Positions 48,357-59,550 of a DNA stretch of 64,000 bases are shown here, one piece after another; position 1 is the first letter of the stretch, and the number at the start of each line of letters is the position of its first letter. The DNA lies in the NCBI GenBank assembly GCA_033239125.1, contig BSWB01000001.1, positions 28,051,501 through 28,115,500 of the forward strand, written 5' to 3'. Below the pieces are notes generated by a model that did not search any database, had not been told where the DNA came from, and saw only the letters and a program-made list of their open reading frames with translations. The stretch is from Fagopyrum homotropicum. Its lineage: Eukaryota > Streptophyta > Magnoliopsida > Caryophyllales > Polygonaceae. Both the position numbers and the translations under genes were made by a program.

Positions 48357-51300
48357 ATGCGAAGAACCCGCACTGGGAAGGAAATCGTTCCTTACAATCC
48401 CGAACCAGAAAAGACATACAAGCGACGCTTAAGAGAAGCGAAGATGGCCCAACAAGACGACCGCGATCTTGCGGCCGAATTGAAAGAGGCGCTAGAGCTA
48501 CTACGCCTCAGCAAGGAAGAACTAAGGCAAGAGAAAGAAGAGAATCGCACCAAGACTGCAGCAATCGAAGCGGAGATAGTAGTCATACGAAATCAGATTC
48601 TACTTCGACCGAGGGAAGATCCTCCTATTGATCCTCGACCGATGCAGGATCCAGTAGTTGACCCTCGACCGAGGCAGGTTCCAGTACCTGACGCCCCAGC
48701 CGATGTACTTCCACCTTGGAGACCAGTCCGAGATGTTCTTCTTGTAGGAATCCCGCAAACCCTAGGTCAAAGGATGGACCCTAATCAACAACTGAGGCGT
48801 CCAGGAGTCAACCTAGGAGATCCAGCGGACCATGACTACGAACTTCGACCGCAAGTTCTATCCATGATTCGCCAATGCCAATTCGGAGGGCTAGAGAAGG
48901 AATCACCGCATCAACATCTTCAAAACTACGAGATCTTGATGGAAACCTTGCGACCTTCCAGAATTGAAAATAAAAACTACAAGCTAAGACCTTTTTACTT
49001 TTCCTTAAAAGATAGAGCTCTTACTTGGTATCAATCTCTTCCTCCAGGTAAAATTAGCACATGGGAGGAGATGACGACGGAATTCTTAACCAAATTCTTT
49101 CCCCCCTCAAAGACAGCTGAAATGAGAGGGAAGATCAATGCTTTCATTATGAAGGACAAAGAGAGCTTGTCCAAGTCATGGGAGCGGTTCAAGGACATCC
49201 TTTTGGATTGCCCACATCACGGGATTCCAAAGATCGAGTTGTTGGAGATCTACTTCAACGGACTGGACGGAAGCACCCAGTTCAATCTCCAACTACTCTC
49301 CGCCGGTACCTTCATGGACATGGCGATTGATGAGGCTTGGGACTTCATTGAGAAGCAAGCCTTGCATATGGAGAAGTACACCCACCAAGGAGCTGAAGGT
49401 GGAGTTAAAAGAGTCAACTTTCAAGAGACTCAACCCAACAACAATCAACTCACGTCTTTGAAGAATGACGTGAAGCAATTGAAGGAACTCTTGGTTGCTC
49501 AAACCAAGAAGGAAGAGAAAGGACAAAGGAACAACAACAATGGATACCGTAACAACAACAACGGTTCCCGGAACAATAACAACAACTACAATAACAACAA
49601 TAGAGGATCCAATAGCAACAATTGGAGGACGAACATTCAAAACAACCAGAATCCTGGTAACAATTATTCTAACTCCAACTCTAATAATTCCTCTAACCCT
49701 TTCGTCTCTTCCCCTTCTTCTTCTTCTTCTACTCCATTAAAGAGCCAAGGGCAAGGATCAAGTTCGTCTCAGCCAGAAAAGAAAGACGCAGTTCTGGAGG
49801 CCATCTTGATCAAGCTTAGCGCTATGGAGAATTCTATGACTTCATTTTCAAGGGCCCAAAAGTCCTTCGAACAACAACTTGCGAGTAGAGCGAATGAAGC
49901 GCCAAGAGATCCAGGGAAGCTTCCAGCAAAGACGGAAAGCAACCCTAAGGGCCAGTGCATGGCCATAACGACGAGGAGTGGACTTAAAACTGCAGATCCA
50001 GTACCTCATTCGACGCAGACCACCTCGGTCCAGATCCAGTCGAAGAACACCTCGACCGAGATGCCAACCGAGGCGGGGCAACAGAAAGCGGAGGGGAAAA
50101 CTGAAGTTTATGTTCCACCTCCTGCATACAAACCACCACTTCCATTCCCTCAGTCCAGAGCCCGAGCACATCTAGACAAGCACTTTGGTAAGTTCCTTGA
50201 CTTGATGAACAAACTGCATATTAACATTCCTTTTCTTGATGCTATTCTAGGAATGCCCGCCTATGGGAAATTCTTAAAGGAGATCCTATCAAGGAAAAGG
50301 AAATTGGAAGACTTCGGTGAAGTTAGGATGACATCTAAATCCTCGGAGCTTATTAAGATCATGAAGGAGAAGATGCCACCTAAATTGAGAGATCCCGGCT
50401 CATTTAGCATTCCCATTCAAGTTGGGGATGTCACTTGTGAAGCCCTTTGTGATCTAGGAGCCAGCGTGAGCATCATTCCGCTAGAGCTATGTACGAAGAT
50501 CGGACTTGGAGAGCCCAAGCCGGTCAAGATTCGACTTTATATGGCGGATCGCTCCATCACCCATCCCGTGGGCATCTTGGAGGACGTTCCGGTCAAGTTA
50601 GGTAACTTCTATCTACCTATAGATTTTGTCGTGCTTGACATTCCCGCAGATTATCCTGTTCCTATTATTCTCGGGAGGCCATTTCTAGCAACTTCGGGTT
50701 GCAATGTGGATTGCAAGAAAGCCAAGTTGAGATTCAACATTGGTGGCGATGAGGTGGAGTTCGCACTCCTTGCAGCCATGAAAGGGGAGCAGCTAACTGA
50801 TGATATCTTCAACATCTACGATGAAGAAGAATCAAGAGAATTGGTGAGCTCTATCCTTATTAACGATCCACTCGAAAGAGTTCTAAGTTTTAGTTTAATA
50901 GAGGAAGGTATAGATGCTTCTTGTGATGCAGACATACGAAGCTTGAAAGCACTGGAAGAAGATCCAGGAGCTAAAACTGAGAAGCTAATCCAGGAGACGA
51001 AGATCTCTAGTTTCGGTTCCAGTTGCAGTACCTCGACCGAGGCACTTCCTGGACTGAGCGAGGCGACTGAAGAACATCTCGGTCAACGCCTCTGCGCCTC
51101 GACCGAGGTCGATGGCGAGATGATGTCAACTGAGATTACTGAGAATAATAATCTTCTTACTCACTTCTCTGACATTCATCCTCAGTTGGTGGAACATTCC
51201 ATCCGCCAACTTTCTGATAAGAACGGACCTTGGTATGTTGACATTGTAAATTATCTTGTTTGCCAGGAAACACCGCCCGGATTGACGTACTCTCAAAAGA

Positions 51301-52505
51301 AGAGATTCTTCAAGGAAGTACGACATTATTACTGGGATGAGCCGCTGCTATTCAAGCGCGGACCGGATGGGATGCTTCGTAGATGCATTCCGGAAGATGA
51401 GGTTAATAGCGTTATACGGCATTGTCATTCGCTTCCTTGTGGAGGACATGCTAGCACCGATAAAACATGCGCTAAGGTATTGCATTCCGGTTTCTTTTGG
51501 CCTACATTATTTAAAGATGTACAAGCTTTTGTTGTCTCTTGTGATGCATGCCAAAGAACAGGGAACTTATCGAGGAGGAACGAGATGCCACTTAATAACA
51601 TCCAAGAGGTGGAAATCTTCGATGTATGGAGGATTGACTTTATGGGACCTTTCCCATCCTCCGGAGGAAACCTCTATATCCTTCTTGCGGTTGACTACGT
51701 CTCTAGATGGGTTGAAGCCATTGCTTCCCCCACTAATGACGCCAAGGTGGTGGTAAAATTCCTAAACAGGACTATCTTTCCACGGTTTGGAACTCCGCGC
51801 ATCATCATCAGCGATGGAGGAACGCATTTCATCAACCGGAAATTCAAGGCACTTCTATCGAAGTATGGGGTAACCCATAAGGTATCAACCGCTTATCACC
51901 CTCAAACTAGTGGATAGGTCGAGATCTCGAATAGAGAAATCAAAGCAATTTTGGAGAAGACCGTCTCTAGAACGAGGAAAGATTAGTCCATGAAATTGGA
52001 CGATGCTCTTTGGGCGTACAGGACCGCATTTAAGACCCCCATAGGTACCACCCCTTACAATTTGGTATATGGGAAGTCTTGCCATTTGCCCGTCGAATTG
52101 GAACACAAAGCGTATTGGGCGATCAAATGGTTGAATTTCGACATTAAGGAGGCCGGCGAGAAGCGACTATTGGAACTCAACGAGCTGGAGGAGCTGCGTT
52201 TGAACGCTTATGAGAATGCCAAAATCTACAAGGAAAGGACGAAGAAATGGCATGACAAGCGTATCGTCCCAAAGGAGCTTAACGAAGGAGACTTAGTTCT
52301 ACTCTTCAACTCCCGCCTCCGCCTTTTTTCAGGTAAGTTAAAATCCAGATGGACCGGACCTTATGTTGTGAAACATGTTTTTCCTCATGGTGCAGTTGAG
52401 ATATGGGGCGAAACTAGCGGAAGCTTCAAGGTCAACGGTCATAGACTTAAGAAGTACCAGCCGGAAACGCCGGTTGAGGAGGTTGCACCAATATACCTCA
52501 TTTGA
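48357..52505 (+). pseudogene. Gag-protease-integrase of B1 (no RT/RNase H), two stops
   Basis: The frame starts MRRTRTGKEIVPYNPEPEKT, the Met aligned with element A's start; the in-frame ATG 11 codons upstream follows a TTTTGCAG splice-acceptor-like site and is less likely. Domains: Gag core (residues about 212-320), Asn-rich stretch, protease LCDLGASVSIIPL, a Ser/Thr/Glu linker, then directly integrase beginning GPWYVDIVNYLVCQE. Reverse transcriptase and RNase H are absent. Two TAG stops, 51915-51917 (a Gln codon in B2) and 51984-51986 (a Trp codon in B2), cut integrase before its catalytic Glu. The frame is otherwise open to 52505. Confidence 0.93.
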
Positions 52506-52777
52506 GACACATTATGGTCCAGCTAGCGACCTTAAACCAAGCGCTTCTTAGGAGGCAACCCAAGGTATTGCTTTCTTTTTCCCGTTTTCTAGTCTAGCTT
52601 AGATAGTTTGCTTTTGCTTTGTTTTGTTTGTTTTTGGCATCCTAGACAGATAACAGGAGACATCTAAGGAAGGAGCATAACTTGAAGTTCAGAAGTTCGA
52701 GAATTCGAGAAGACGAAGTTTGACTGAGGCACCTCGATCCAGTCGAGGCCATCTCGACCGAGTTGATTCTTGAGCAA

Positions 52778-54489
52778 TGATAGCATGAATTATAGTCTAT
52801 ATTTTGGGGTTTGTTTGGACGTTTTATCTTTCATAATCTGCATGTTTGTATGTACATTATGTGATTTAACTGCCATTTCATCTACCTTTGCGAGAATCGA
52901 GGTTTACACCTAGTTTCGTTGTAATTGCAGGTAATATGGTACGTTTTGCATCAAAAAGGAACAAAAGGAGTCATGAGTCATTTGGAGCTACATCCAGGAA
53001 GCATAGCCATGGATTAAGGATTTACTTGGGACCAGTTTTGAGAGATTTCACACTCGGTTGACCACAGATTCACCTCGACCGAGGTGATCCAGAGACGCCG
53101 ACTCGACCGAGGCGAACACCTAGGACGCGGCGAGAATATTTTATTCTTGGAGGAGATCTTTTAAATTTGGAAAGTGATCTTATATTTTTGGGCTTGGCTC
53201 CTGGAAGGAAGGAGATATGCAGAATCATATATTTTACCTATATTTATGGGAAAATATCTTTCTAAGATTTATTATCTTTGGAGGGTTATTTTCCTATAAA
53301 AAGGGTTGGATTTCCACAATTCCAACAGCCCGCTTACACCAAAAAATACGCAGCAGCAGCCTACTCCAAGTTGGGAGAATTGAAGAACCTTTTTGAAGGT
53401 TGAAGGAAGATTGAAGTCCATAGCTTTCATAGCTTTATTGAAGGGTTTTGTAAGATTGTCTTCAATTCCCTCAATTGTTGTCTTGTCTTTTTGGATTGTT
53501 ATCCAAGGAACGCTTTGTTGTGATATTTGATTCAGTTATTGAAGTCTTTTCATTAAATTCTTCTTTGTTCAAATATTCACCTTCTTCCCATATATTTTAA
53601 TACTTTCATTATGATGATGAGTGGCTAATTTCCTTGTGTGATTCTAGGGTGATTGGCTGAAGGTTGTGGGAAAAACAATGATAGAATAATCTTAGATTCC
53701 AGTAGGATCCTGAAAGTTCGAGTCTTTAACCTTAACCCTAAGCATCTCGTTCAGTCGATGAACATCTCGGCCGGGGTGGAAACTGGCTGACCGAGGTGAC
53801 TTATCTGATCCATAACTGAGAGTTAAGTGTTAGAGTTTGCCAAATCCTATTCTTATTACACCTTTCCTGATTCAAAGCAAGCTTAGGATGAGACTTACCC
53901 GGTAATTCCTTAGTTTGTGTATTAACGATCATAAGTGTAGGTAATAAAGGTTTATCCTTTATTGGGGTTTGAGTGTGCTTCCATCCCATCTTTGTGAGTT
54001 AGCCTGAGACTTACCCGGTAAAGGTTGATTCTATTCCCTTAGATGGTGTGTTAGTTTGAGGTTATAGTTCTTTATCTTGATTCCTTGAGACTTACCCGGT
54101 AATAGGAGTTACGGTTTTGGATTAGTGAGTAGTGAGACTTAACCGGTGATCTACTCCACTTTAGAAACACCTTCCCCACGCAAAAATCTCAGCTTTGTCC
54201 GCTTATCTATAGATCTTGAGTTGGAACCACAACTAGATGCTTTAATCCCTAGAATTGCATGTTTGCTTTATTGACTTCTTATTCATCTTTGATTGTGTTA
54301 ATTGCTCTTGTGGTTAGAATCGACATAGCACACCGTATTGACTTTGTTTCACCGAGTCCCTGTGATCGACCCCTGGAATTTTCTTGCTTTTACTACGATT
54401 GACCCGTACACTGCGGGTTCGCATCCTTGTTTTAAGCTTAAGTCTAGGGTTATAAATTTAAAGCTTGCACACACCGTTTGGAGCGAACA
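52778..54489 (+). mobile_element. 5' LTR of B2
   Basis: 1712 bp, TGATAGCATG to GAGCGAACA. TATA box 53295-53305; CTCGACCGAG at 53074 and 53102; four GAGACTTACCCGGTRA-type blocks between 53890 and 54150, the last reading GAGACTTAACCGGTGA. Confidence 0.95.
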
Positions 54490-54495
54490 AGTTTT

Positions 54496-54513
54496 TGGCG
54501 CCGTTGCCGGGGA
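54496..54513 (+). other. Primer-binding site of B2 (tRNA-Asp)
   Basis: TGGCGCCGTTGCCGGGGA, six bases after the LTR. Confidence 0.93.
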
Positions 54514-54617
54514 CTTGGCCTAGACCGAGCCGGTACGGTTTGCTCTTGGGGCGCTTGCCCCGTTTCATCTAACCACTCTACTTGAGTGACGACTTTTGCA
54601 GGTTCTTTCTTAGGTAT

Positions 54618-57600
54618 ATGCGAAGAACCCGCACTGGGAAGGAAATCTTTCCTTACGATCCCGAACCAGAAAAGACATACAAGCGACGCTTAAGAGAAGC
54701 GAAGATGGCCCAACAAGACGATCGCGATCTTGCGGCCGAATTAAAGGAGACGCAAGAGCTGCTGCGTCTCAGTAAGGAAGAACTAATGCAAGAGAAAGAG
54801 GAGAATCGCGCCAGGACTGCAGCAATCGAAGATGAGATAGTAGTCATAAGAGAACAGATTCTACTTCGACCGAGGGAAGATCCTCCTGTTGATCCTCGAC
54901 CGATGCAGGATCCAGTAGCTGACCCTCGACCGAGGCAGATTCCAGTACCTGACGCCCCGGCCGATGTACTTCCACCTCGGATGCCAGTCCGAGATATTCT
55001 TCTTGCAGGAATTCCACAAACCCTAGGTCAAAGGATGGACCCTAATCAACAACTGAGACGTCCAGGAGTGAACCTAGGAGATCCAGCAGATCATGACTAC
55101 GAACTTCGACCACAAGTTCTAGCCATGATTCGCCAATGCCAATTCGGAGGGCTAGAGAAGGAGTCGCCGCATCAACATCTTCAAAACTACGAGATCTTAA
55201 TGGAAACCTTGCGACCGTCCAGAATTGAAAATAACAACTACAAGCTAAGACCTTTTTACTTTTCTTTAAAAGATAGAGCTCTTACTTGGTATCAATCTCT
55301 TCCTCCAGGAAAAATCAGCACATGGGAGGAGATGACCACGGAATTCTTAACCAAATTCTTTCCCCCCTCAAAGACCGCCGAAATGAGAGGGAAGATCAAT
55401 GCTTTCATTATGAAGGACAAGGAGAGCTTGTCCAAATCTTGGGAGCGGTTCAAGGATATCCTTTTGGATTACCCACATCATGGGATTCCAAAGATCGAGT
55501 TGTTGGAGATTTACTTCAAAGGACTGGACGGAAGCACCCAGTTCAATCTCCAACTACTCTCCGCCGGTACCTTCATGGACATGGCGATTGATGAGGCTTG
55601 GGACTTCATTGAGAAGCAAGCCTTGCACATGGAGAAGTATACCCACCAAGGAGCTGAAGGTGGAATTAAAAGAGTCAACTTTCAAGAGACTCAACCCAAC
55701 AACAATCAACTCACGTCGTTGAAGAATGACGTGAAGCAGTTGAAGGAGCTCTTGATGGCTCAAACTAAGAAGGAAGAGCAAGGGCAAAGGAACAACAACA
55801 ATAACGGGTACCGTAACAACAACAACGGTCCCCGAAACAACAACTACAACAACAACAATAGAGGATCCAATAGCAACAACTGGAGGGCGAACAACCAAAA
55901 TCACGGTAACAATCATTCAAACTCCAATTCTAATGATTCCTCTAACCCTTTCCTCTCTCCCCCTTCTTCTTCTTCTACTCCATTGAAAAGACAAGGGCAA
56001 GGATCAAGTTCGTCTCAGCCAGAAAAGAAAGACGCAGTTCTGGAGGCAATCTTGATCAAGCTTAGCGCTATGGAGAATTCTATGACTTCATTTTCGAGGG
56101 CCCAAAAGTCCTTCGAACAACAACTTGCTAATAGGGCGAATGAAGCGCCAAGAGATCCAGGGAAGCTTCCAGCAAAGACGGAAACCAACCCTAAGGGCCA
56201 GTGCATGGCCATAACGACGAGGAGTGGACTCAAAACTGCAGATCCAGTACCTCGCTCGACGCAGACCACCTCGGTCCAGATCCAGTCGAAGAACACCTCG
56301 ACCGAGATGTCAACCGAGGTGGAGCAACAGAAAGCAGGAGGAACGACAGAAACTTATGTTCCACCTCCTGCATATAAGCCACCACTTCCATTCCCTCAGT
56401 CCAGAGCCAGAGCACATCTTGACAAGCACTTTGGTAAGTTTTTTGACTTGATGAATAAGCTACATATTAATATTCCTTTCCTTGATGCTATTTTAGGTAT
56501 GCCCGCCTATGGGAAGTTCTTAAAAGAAATCTTATCAAGGAAGAGGAAGCTGGAGGATGTTGGTGAAGTTAGGATGACATCTAAATCTTCGGAGCTTATC
56601 AAGATCATGAAGGAAAAGATGCCACCTAAGTTGAGAGATCCCGGCTCATTTTGCATTCCCATTCAAGTTGGGGATGTAACTTGTGAAGCCCTTTGTGATC
56701 TAGGAGCCAGCGTGAGCATCATCCCGCTGGAGCTATGCACGAAGATCGGTCTTGGAGAGCCCAAGCCGGTCAAGATTCGACTCTACATGGCGGATCGCTC
56801 CATTACCCATCCCGTGGGCATCTTGGAGGACGTTCCGGTCAAGTTAGGTAACTTCTATCTACCCATAGATTTTGTCGTACTTGACATTCCCGCAGATTAT
56901 CCTGTTCCTATTATTCTCGGGAGGCCATTTCTAGCAACTTCGGGTTGCAACGTGGATTGCAAGAATGCCAAGTTGAAATTCAACGTTGGTGGCGATGAGG
57001 TGGAGTTCGCACTACTTGCAGCCATGAAAGGGGAGCAACTAACTGATGATATCTTCAACATCTACGATGAAGAAGAATCAAGAGAATTGGTGAGCTCTAT
57101 CCTTATTAACGATCCACTCGAAAGAGTTATTAGCTTCAGTTTAATGGAGGAAGGTATAGATGCTTCTTGTGATGCAGATATACGGAGCTTGAAGGCACTG
57201 GAAGAGGATCCAGGAGCTAAAACTGAGAAGCTAATCCAGGAGACGAAGATCTCCAGTCTCGGACCCAATAGCAGTACCTCGACCGAGGCACTTTCTGGAC
57301 TGAGCGAGGCGACCGAAGAACATCTCGGTCAACGCCTATGCGCCTCGACCGAGGTCGACGGCGAGACGATGTCAACTGAGATTGCTGAGAATAACAATTT
57401 TCTTACTCCCTTCTCTGACATTCACCCACTGTTGGTGGAGCATTCCATCCACCAACTTTCTGATAATAAAGGTCCTTGGTACGCTGATATTGTGAATTAT
57501 CTTGTTTGCCAGGAGATACCGCCCGGATTGACGTACTCTCAAAAGAAAAGATTCTTCAAGGAAGTACGACATTACTACTGGGACGAGCCGCTGCTATTCA

Positions 57601-58751
57601 AGCGCGGACCGGATGGGATGCTTCGAAGGTGCATTCCGGAGGATGAAGTTAATAGCGTCATAAGGCATTGTCATTCACTTCCTTGTGGGGGGCATGCTAG
57701 CACCGATAAAACGTGCGCTAAGGTATTGCGTTCCGGTTTCTTTTGGCCTACATTATTTAAGGATGTGCAATCTTTTGTTGTCTCTTGTGATGCATGCCAA
57801 AGAACAGGGAACTTATCAAGGAGGAACGAGATGCCACTTAATAACATCCAAGAAGTGGAAATCTTTGATGTATGGGGGATTGACTTCATGGGACCTTTCC
57901 CATCCTCCGGAGGAAACCTCTACATTCTCCTTGCAGTTGATTACGTCTCTAGATGGGTTGAAGCCATTGCTTCTCCCACTAACGACGCCAAAGTGGTTGT
58001 GAAGTTCTTGAATAGAACTATCTTTCCACGATTTGGAACTCCACGCATCATTATTAGTGATGGAGAAACGCATTTCATCAACCGGAAGTTCAAAGCACTT
58101 CTATCGAAGTACGGGGTAACCCACAAGGTATCAACCGCTTATCACCCTCAAACTAGTGGACAGGTCGAGATCTCGAATAGAGAAATCAAAGCAATTTTGG
58201 AGAAGACCGTCTCTAGAACGAGGAAGGATTGGTCCATGAAGTTGGACGATGCTCTTTGGGCGTACAGGACCGCATTCAAGACTCCCATCGGTACCACTCC
58301 TTATAATTTAGTATATGGGAAGTCTTGCCATTTTCCCGTCGAATTGGAACACAAGGCGTATTGGGCGATCAAATGGTTGAATTTCGACATCAAGGAGGCT
58401 GGTGAGAAGCGACTATTGGAACTTAACGAGCTGGAGGAGCTGCGTTTGAACGCTTATGAGAATGCCAAAATCTACAAGGAAAGGACGAAGAGATGGCATG
58501 ACAAGCGTATCGTTCCAAAGGAGCTTAACGAAGGAGACTTAGTTCTACTCTTCAACTCCCGCCTCCGCCTTTTTCCAGGTAAGTTGAAATCTAGATGGAC
58601 CGGACCTTATGTTGTGAAACATGTTTTCCCTCATGGTGCAGTTGAGATATGGGGCGAGACTAGCGGAAGCTTCAAGGTCAACGGTCATAGACTTAAGAAG
58701 TACCAACCGGAAACGCCGGTTGAGGAGGTTGCACCGATATACCTCGTTTGA
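54618..58751 (+). CDS. Gag-protease-integrase polyprotein of B2, lacking RT and RNase H
   Basis: 1377 residues from MRRTRTGKEIFPYDPEPEKT; an ATG 12 codons upstream is in frame but has no counterpart in A. Gag core at residues about 212-320 (FYFSLKDRALTWYQSLPPGK), Asn/Arg-rich tract 390-430 with no CCHC knuckle, protease with CEALCDLGASVSIIPL near 693, low-complexity linker about 874-924 coded partly by CTCGACCGAG words, and integrase from about 951: HHCC zinc part 1014-1064, core Asp in WGIDFMGPF (about 1086), SDGETHF Asp (1147) and Glu 1183, spaced D-35-E as required. The C-terminal part (NAYENAKIYKERTKRWHD) is complete. It should yield capsid, protease and integrase but no polymerase. Element A has about 680 codons of RT-RNase H at the same linker. 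Confidence 0.95.
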   Translation: MRRTRTGKEIFPYDPEPEKTYKRRLREAKMAQQDDRDLAAELKETQELLRLSKEELMQEKEENRARTAAIEDEIVVIREQILLRPREDPPVDPRPMQDPVADPRPRQIPVPDAPADVLPPRMPVRDILLAGIPQTLGQRMDPNQQLRRPGVNLGDPADHDYELRPQVLAMIRQCQFGGLEKESPHQHLQNYEILMETLRPSRIENNNYKLRPFYFSLKDRALTWYQSLPPGKISTWEEMTTEFLTKFFPPSKTAEMRGKINAFIMKDKESLSKSWERFKDILLDYPHHGIPKIELLEIYFKGLDGSTQFNLQLLSAGTFMDMAIDEAWDFIEKQALHMEKYTHQGAEGGIKRVNFQETQPNNNQLTSLKNDVKQLKELLMAQTKKEEQGQRNNNNNGYRNNNNGPRNNNYNNNNRGSNSNNWRANNQNHGNNHSNSNSNDSSNPFLSPPSSSSTPLKRQGQGSSSSQPEKKDAVLEAILIKLSAMENSMTSFSRAQKSFEQQLANRANEAPRDPGKLPAKTETNPKGQCMAITTRSGLKTADPVPRSTQTTSVQIQSKNTSTEMSTEVEQQKAGGTTETYVPPPAYKPPLPFPQSRARAHLDKHFGKFFDLMNKLHINIPFLDAILGMPAYGKFLKEILSRKRKLEDVGEVRMTSKSSELIKIMKEKMPPKLRDPGSFCIPIQVGDVTCEALCDLGASVSIIPLELCTKIGLGEPKPVKIRLYMADRSITHPVGILEDVPVKLGNFYLPIDFVVLDIPADYPVPIILGRPFLATSGCNVDCKNAKLKFNVGGDEVEFALLAAMKGEQLTDDIFNIYDEEESRELVSSILINDPLERVISFSLMEEGIDASCDADIRSLKALEEDPGAKTEKLIQETKISSLGPNSSTSTEALSGLSEATEEHLGQRLCASTEVDGETMSTEIAENNNFLTPFSDIHPLLVEHSIHQLSDNKGPWYADIVNYLVCQEIPPGLTYSQKKRFFKEVRHYYWDEPLLFKRGPDGMLRRCIPEDEVNSVIRHCHSLPCGGHASTDKTCAKVLRSGFFWPTLFKDVQSFVVSCDACQRTGNLSRRNEMPLNNIQEVEIFDVWGIDFMGPFPSSGGNLYILLAVDYVSRWVEAIASPTNDAKVVVKFLNRTIFPRFGTPRIIISDGETHFINRKFKALLSKYGVTHKVSTAYHPQTSGQVEISNREIKAILEKTVSRTRKDWSMKLDDALWAYRTAFKTPIGTTPYNLVYGKSCHFPVELEHKAYWAIKWLNFDIKEAGEKRLLELNELEELRLNAYENAKIYKERTKRWHDKRIVPKELNEGDLVLLFNSRLRLFPGKLKSRWTGPYVVKHVFPHGAVEIWGETSGSFKVNGHRLKKYQPETPVEEVAPIYLV

Positions 58752-59550
58752 GACGCATCATGGTCCAGCTAGCGACCTTAAATCAAGCGCTTCTTGGGAG
58801 GCAACCCAAGGTATTGCTTTCTTTTCCCGTTTTCTAGTCTAGCTTAGATAGTTTTTGTTTTTGCTTTGCTTGCTTTGTTTTTGGCGTACTGGACAGACAA
58901 CAGGGAATATCTAAGGAAGGAGCACAACTGGAAGGACAGAAGTTCGAGATTTTGAGAAGACAGAAGCACCTCGGTTATTGTCAGAGCACCTCGACCGAGT
59001 TGATTCTTGAGCAACCGAGGCGACTAGGGTTTCTGAAGAACTGCCTCGGTCCATACCACCTCGGTCCAGTCGAGATCATCTCGACCGAGGTGACAGCAGA
59101 TCCAGTAACAGTATAAAAGGGGGGAAAATTACTTTTCACATTTTTTTTACCCTCCTCGACCGCGGCGACAGCTATACCTCGCTTCCTTCGTTTCTCGCTC
59201 GTTTTCGAAGATTTCCGCTTCCAAACTGCAATTAAAGGGTAGAAGAACCGATTGCAACTGCAGATCTGCAAGAAACTCGAGTGAATCGGCCGGAACGAGG
59301 TAAAAACGATCGAAACCCTAACTCGTTCGTTTACTTCGATTTGGGCTTTGGTTGCCCTTGATTTTGCTGAGAAAGGATTTAAGTACCCCTTAGGAAGCAA
59401 TTGTAGTGATTTTAGGGGGAAAAGAACTGAATTTCTGAGAGTTGGAATCGCGACTGTCTTCGCCTCGGTCCAATCGACCTGCACCTCGACCGAGGTGATT
59501 CTTGGAGTTTGTCAGAGACCGAGGTGTTCTGACAGTGGAAATTTCTGAAG
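58752..59550 (+). other. B2 leader between integrase and ORF-1
   Basis: Non-coding. Contains CTCGACCGAG at 58990, 59080 and 59485 plus relatives (CCTCGGTCCA, ACCGAGGTG), a TATA box at 59112 and a pyrimidine-rich leader. CGAGGTAAAAACG near 59297 looks like a splice donor. The small open frames (58981-59548) are not conserved with element A. Confidence 0.75.
59112..59121 (+). promoter_or_regulatory. Internal TATA box upstream of ORF-1 (B2)
   Basis: TATAAAAGGG, 439 bp before the ORF-1 ATG, 20-25 bp after a CTCGACCGAGGTGA word. Same layout as element A (437 bp). Confidence 0.6.

Larger units (their letters stand above)
46483..52777 (+). mobile_element. Athila family B element B1, interrupted by B2
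   Basis: 5' LTR 46483-48230, PBS 48237-48254, Gag-protease-integrase 48357-52505 and 270 bp of leader up to 52777, where B2 begins. Sequence up to TTGATTCTTGAGCAA matches B2 at 59001-59014 and then stops at the B2 LTR, so B1's leader continues after B2, beyond the window. CAAAC at 46478-46482 is the candidate left target duplication. Confidence 0.9.

Noticed and set aside
49293..49640. Antisense frames over the Asn-rich part of Gag (also 55554-55916 and 35949-36197)
   Set aside because: Val/Cys-rich complements of AAC repeats; shadows of the real frame.
51915..51986. Programmed readthrough or recoding at the two B1 TAG stops
   Set aside because: B2 has ordinary Gln and Trp codons at the same places, so these are decay mutations.
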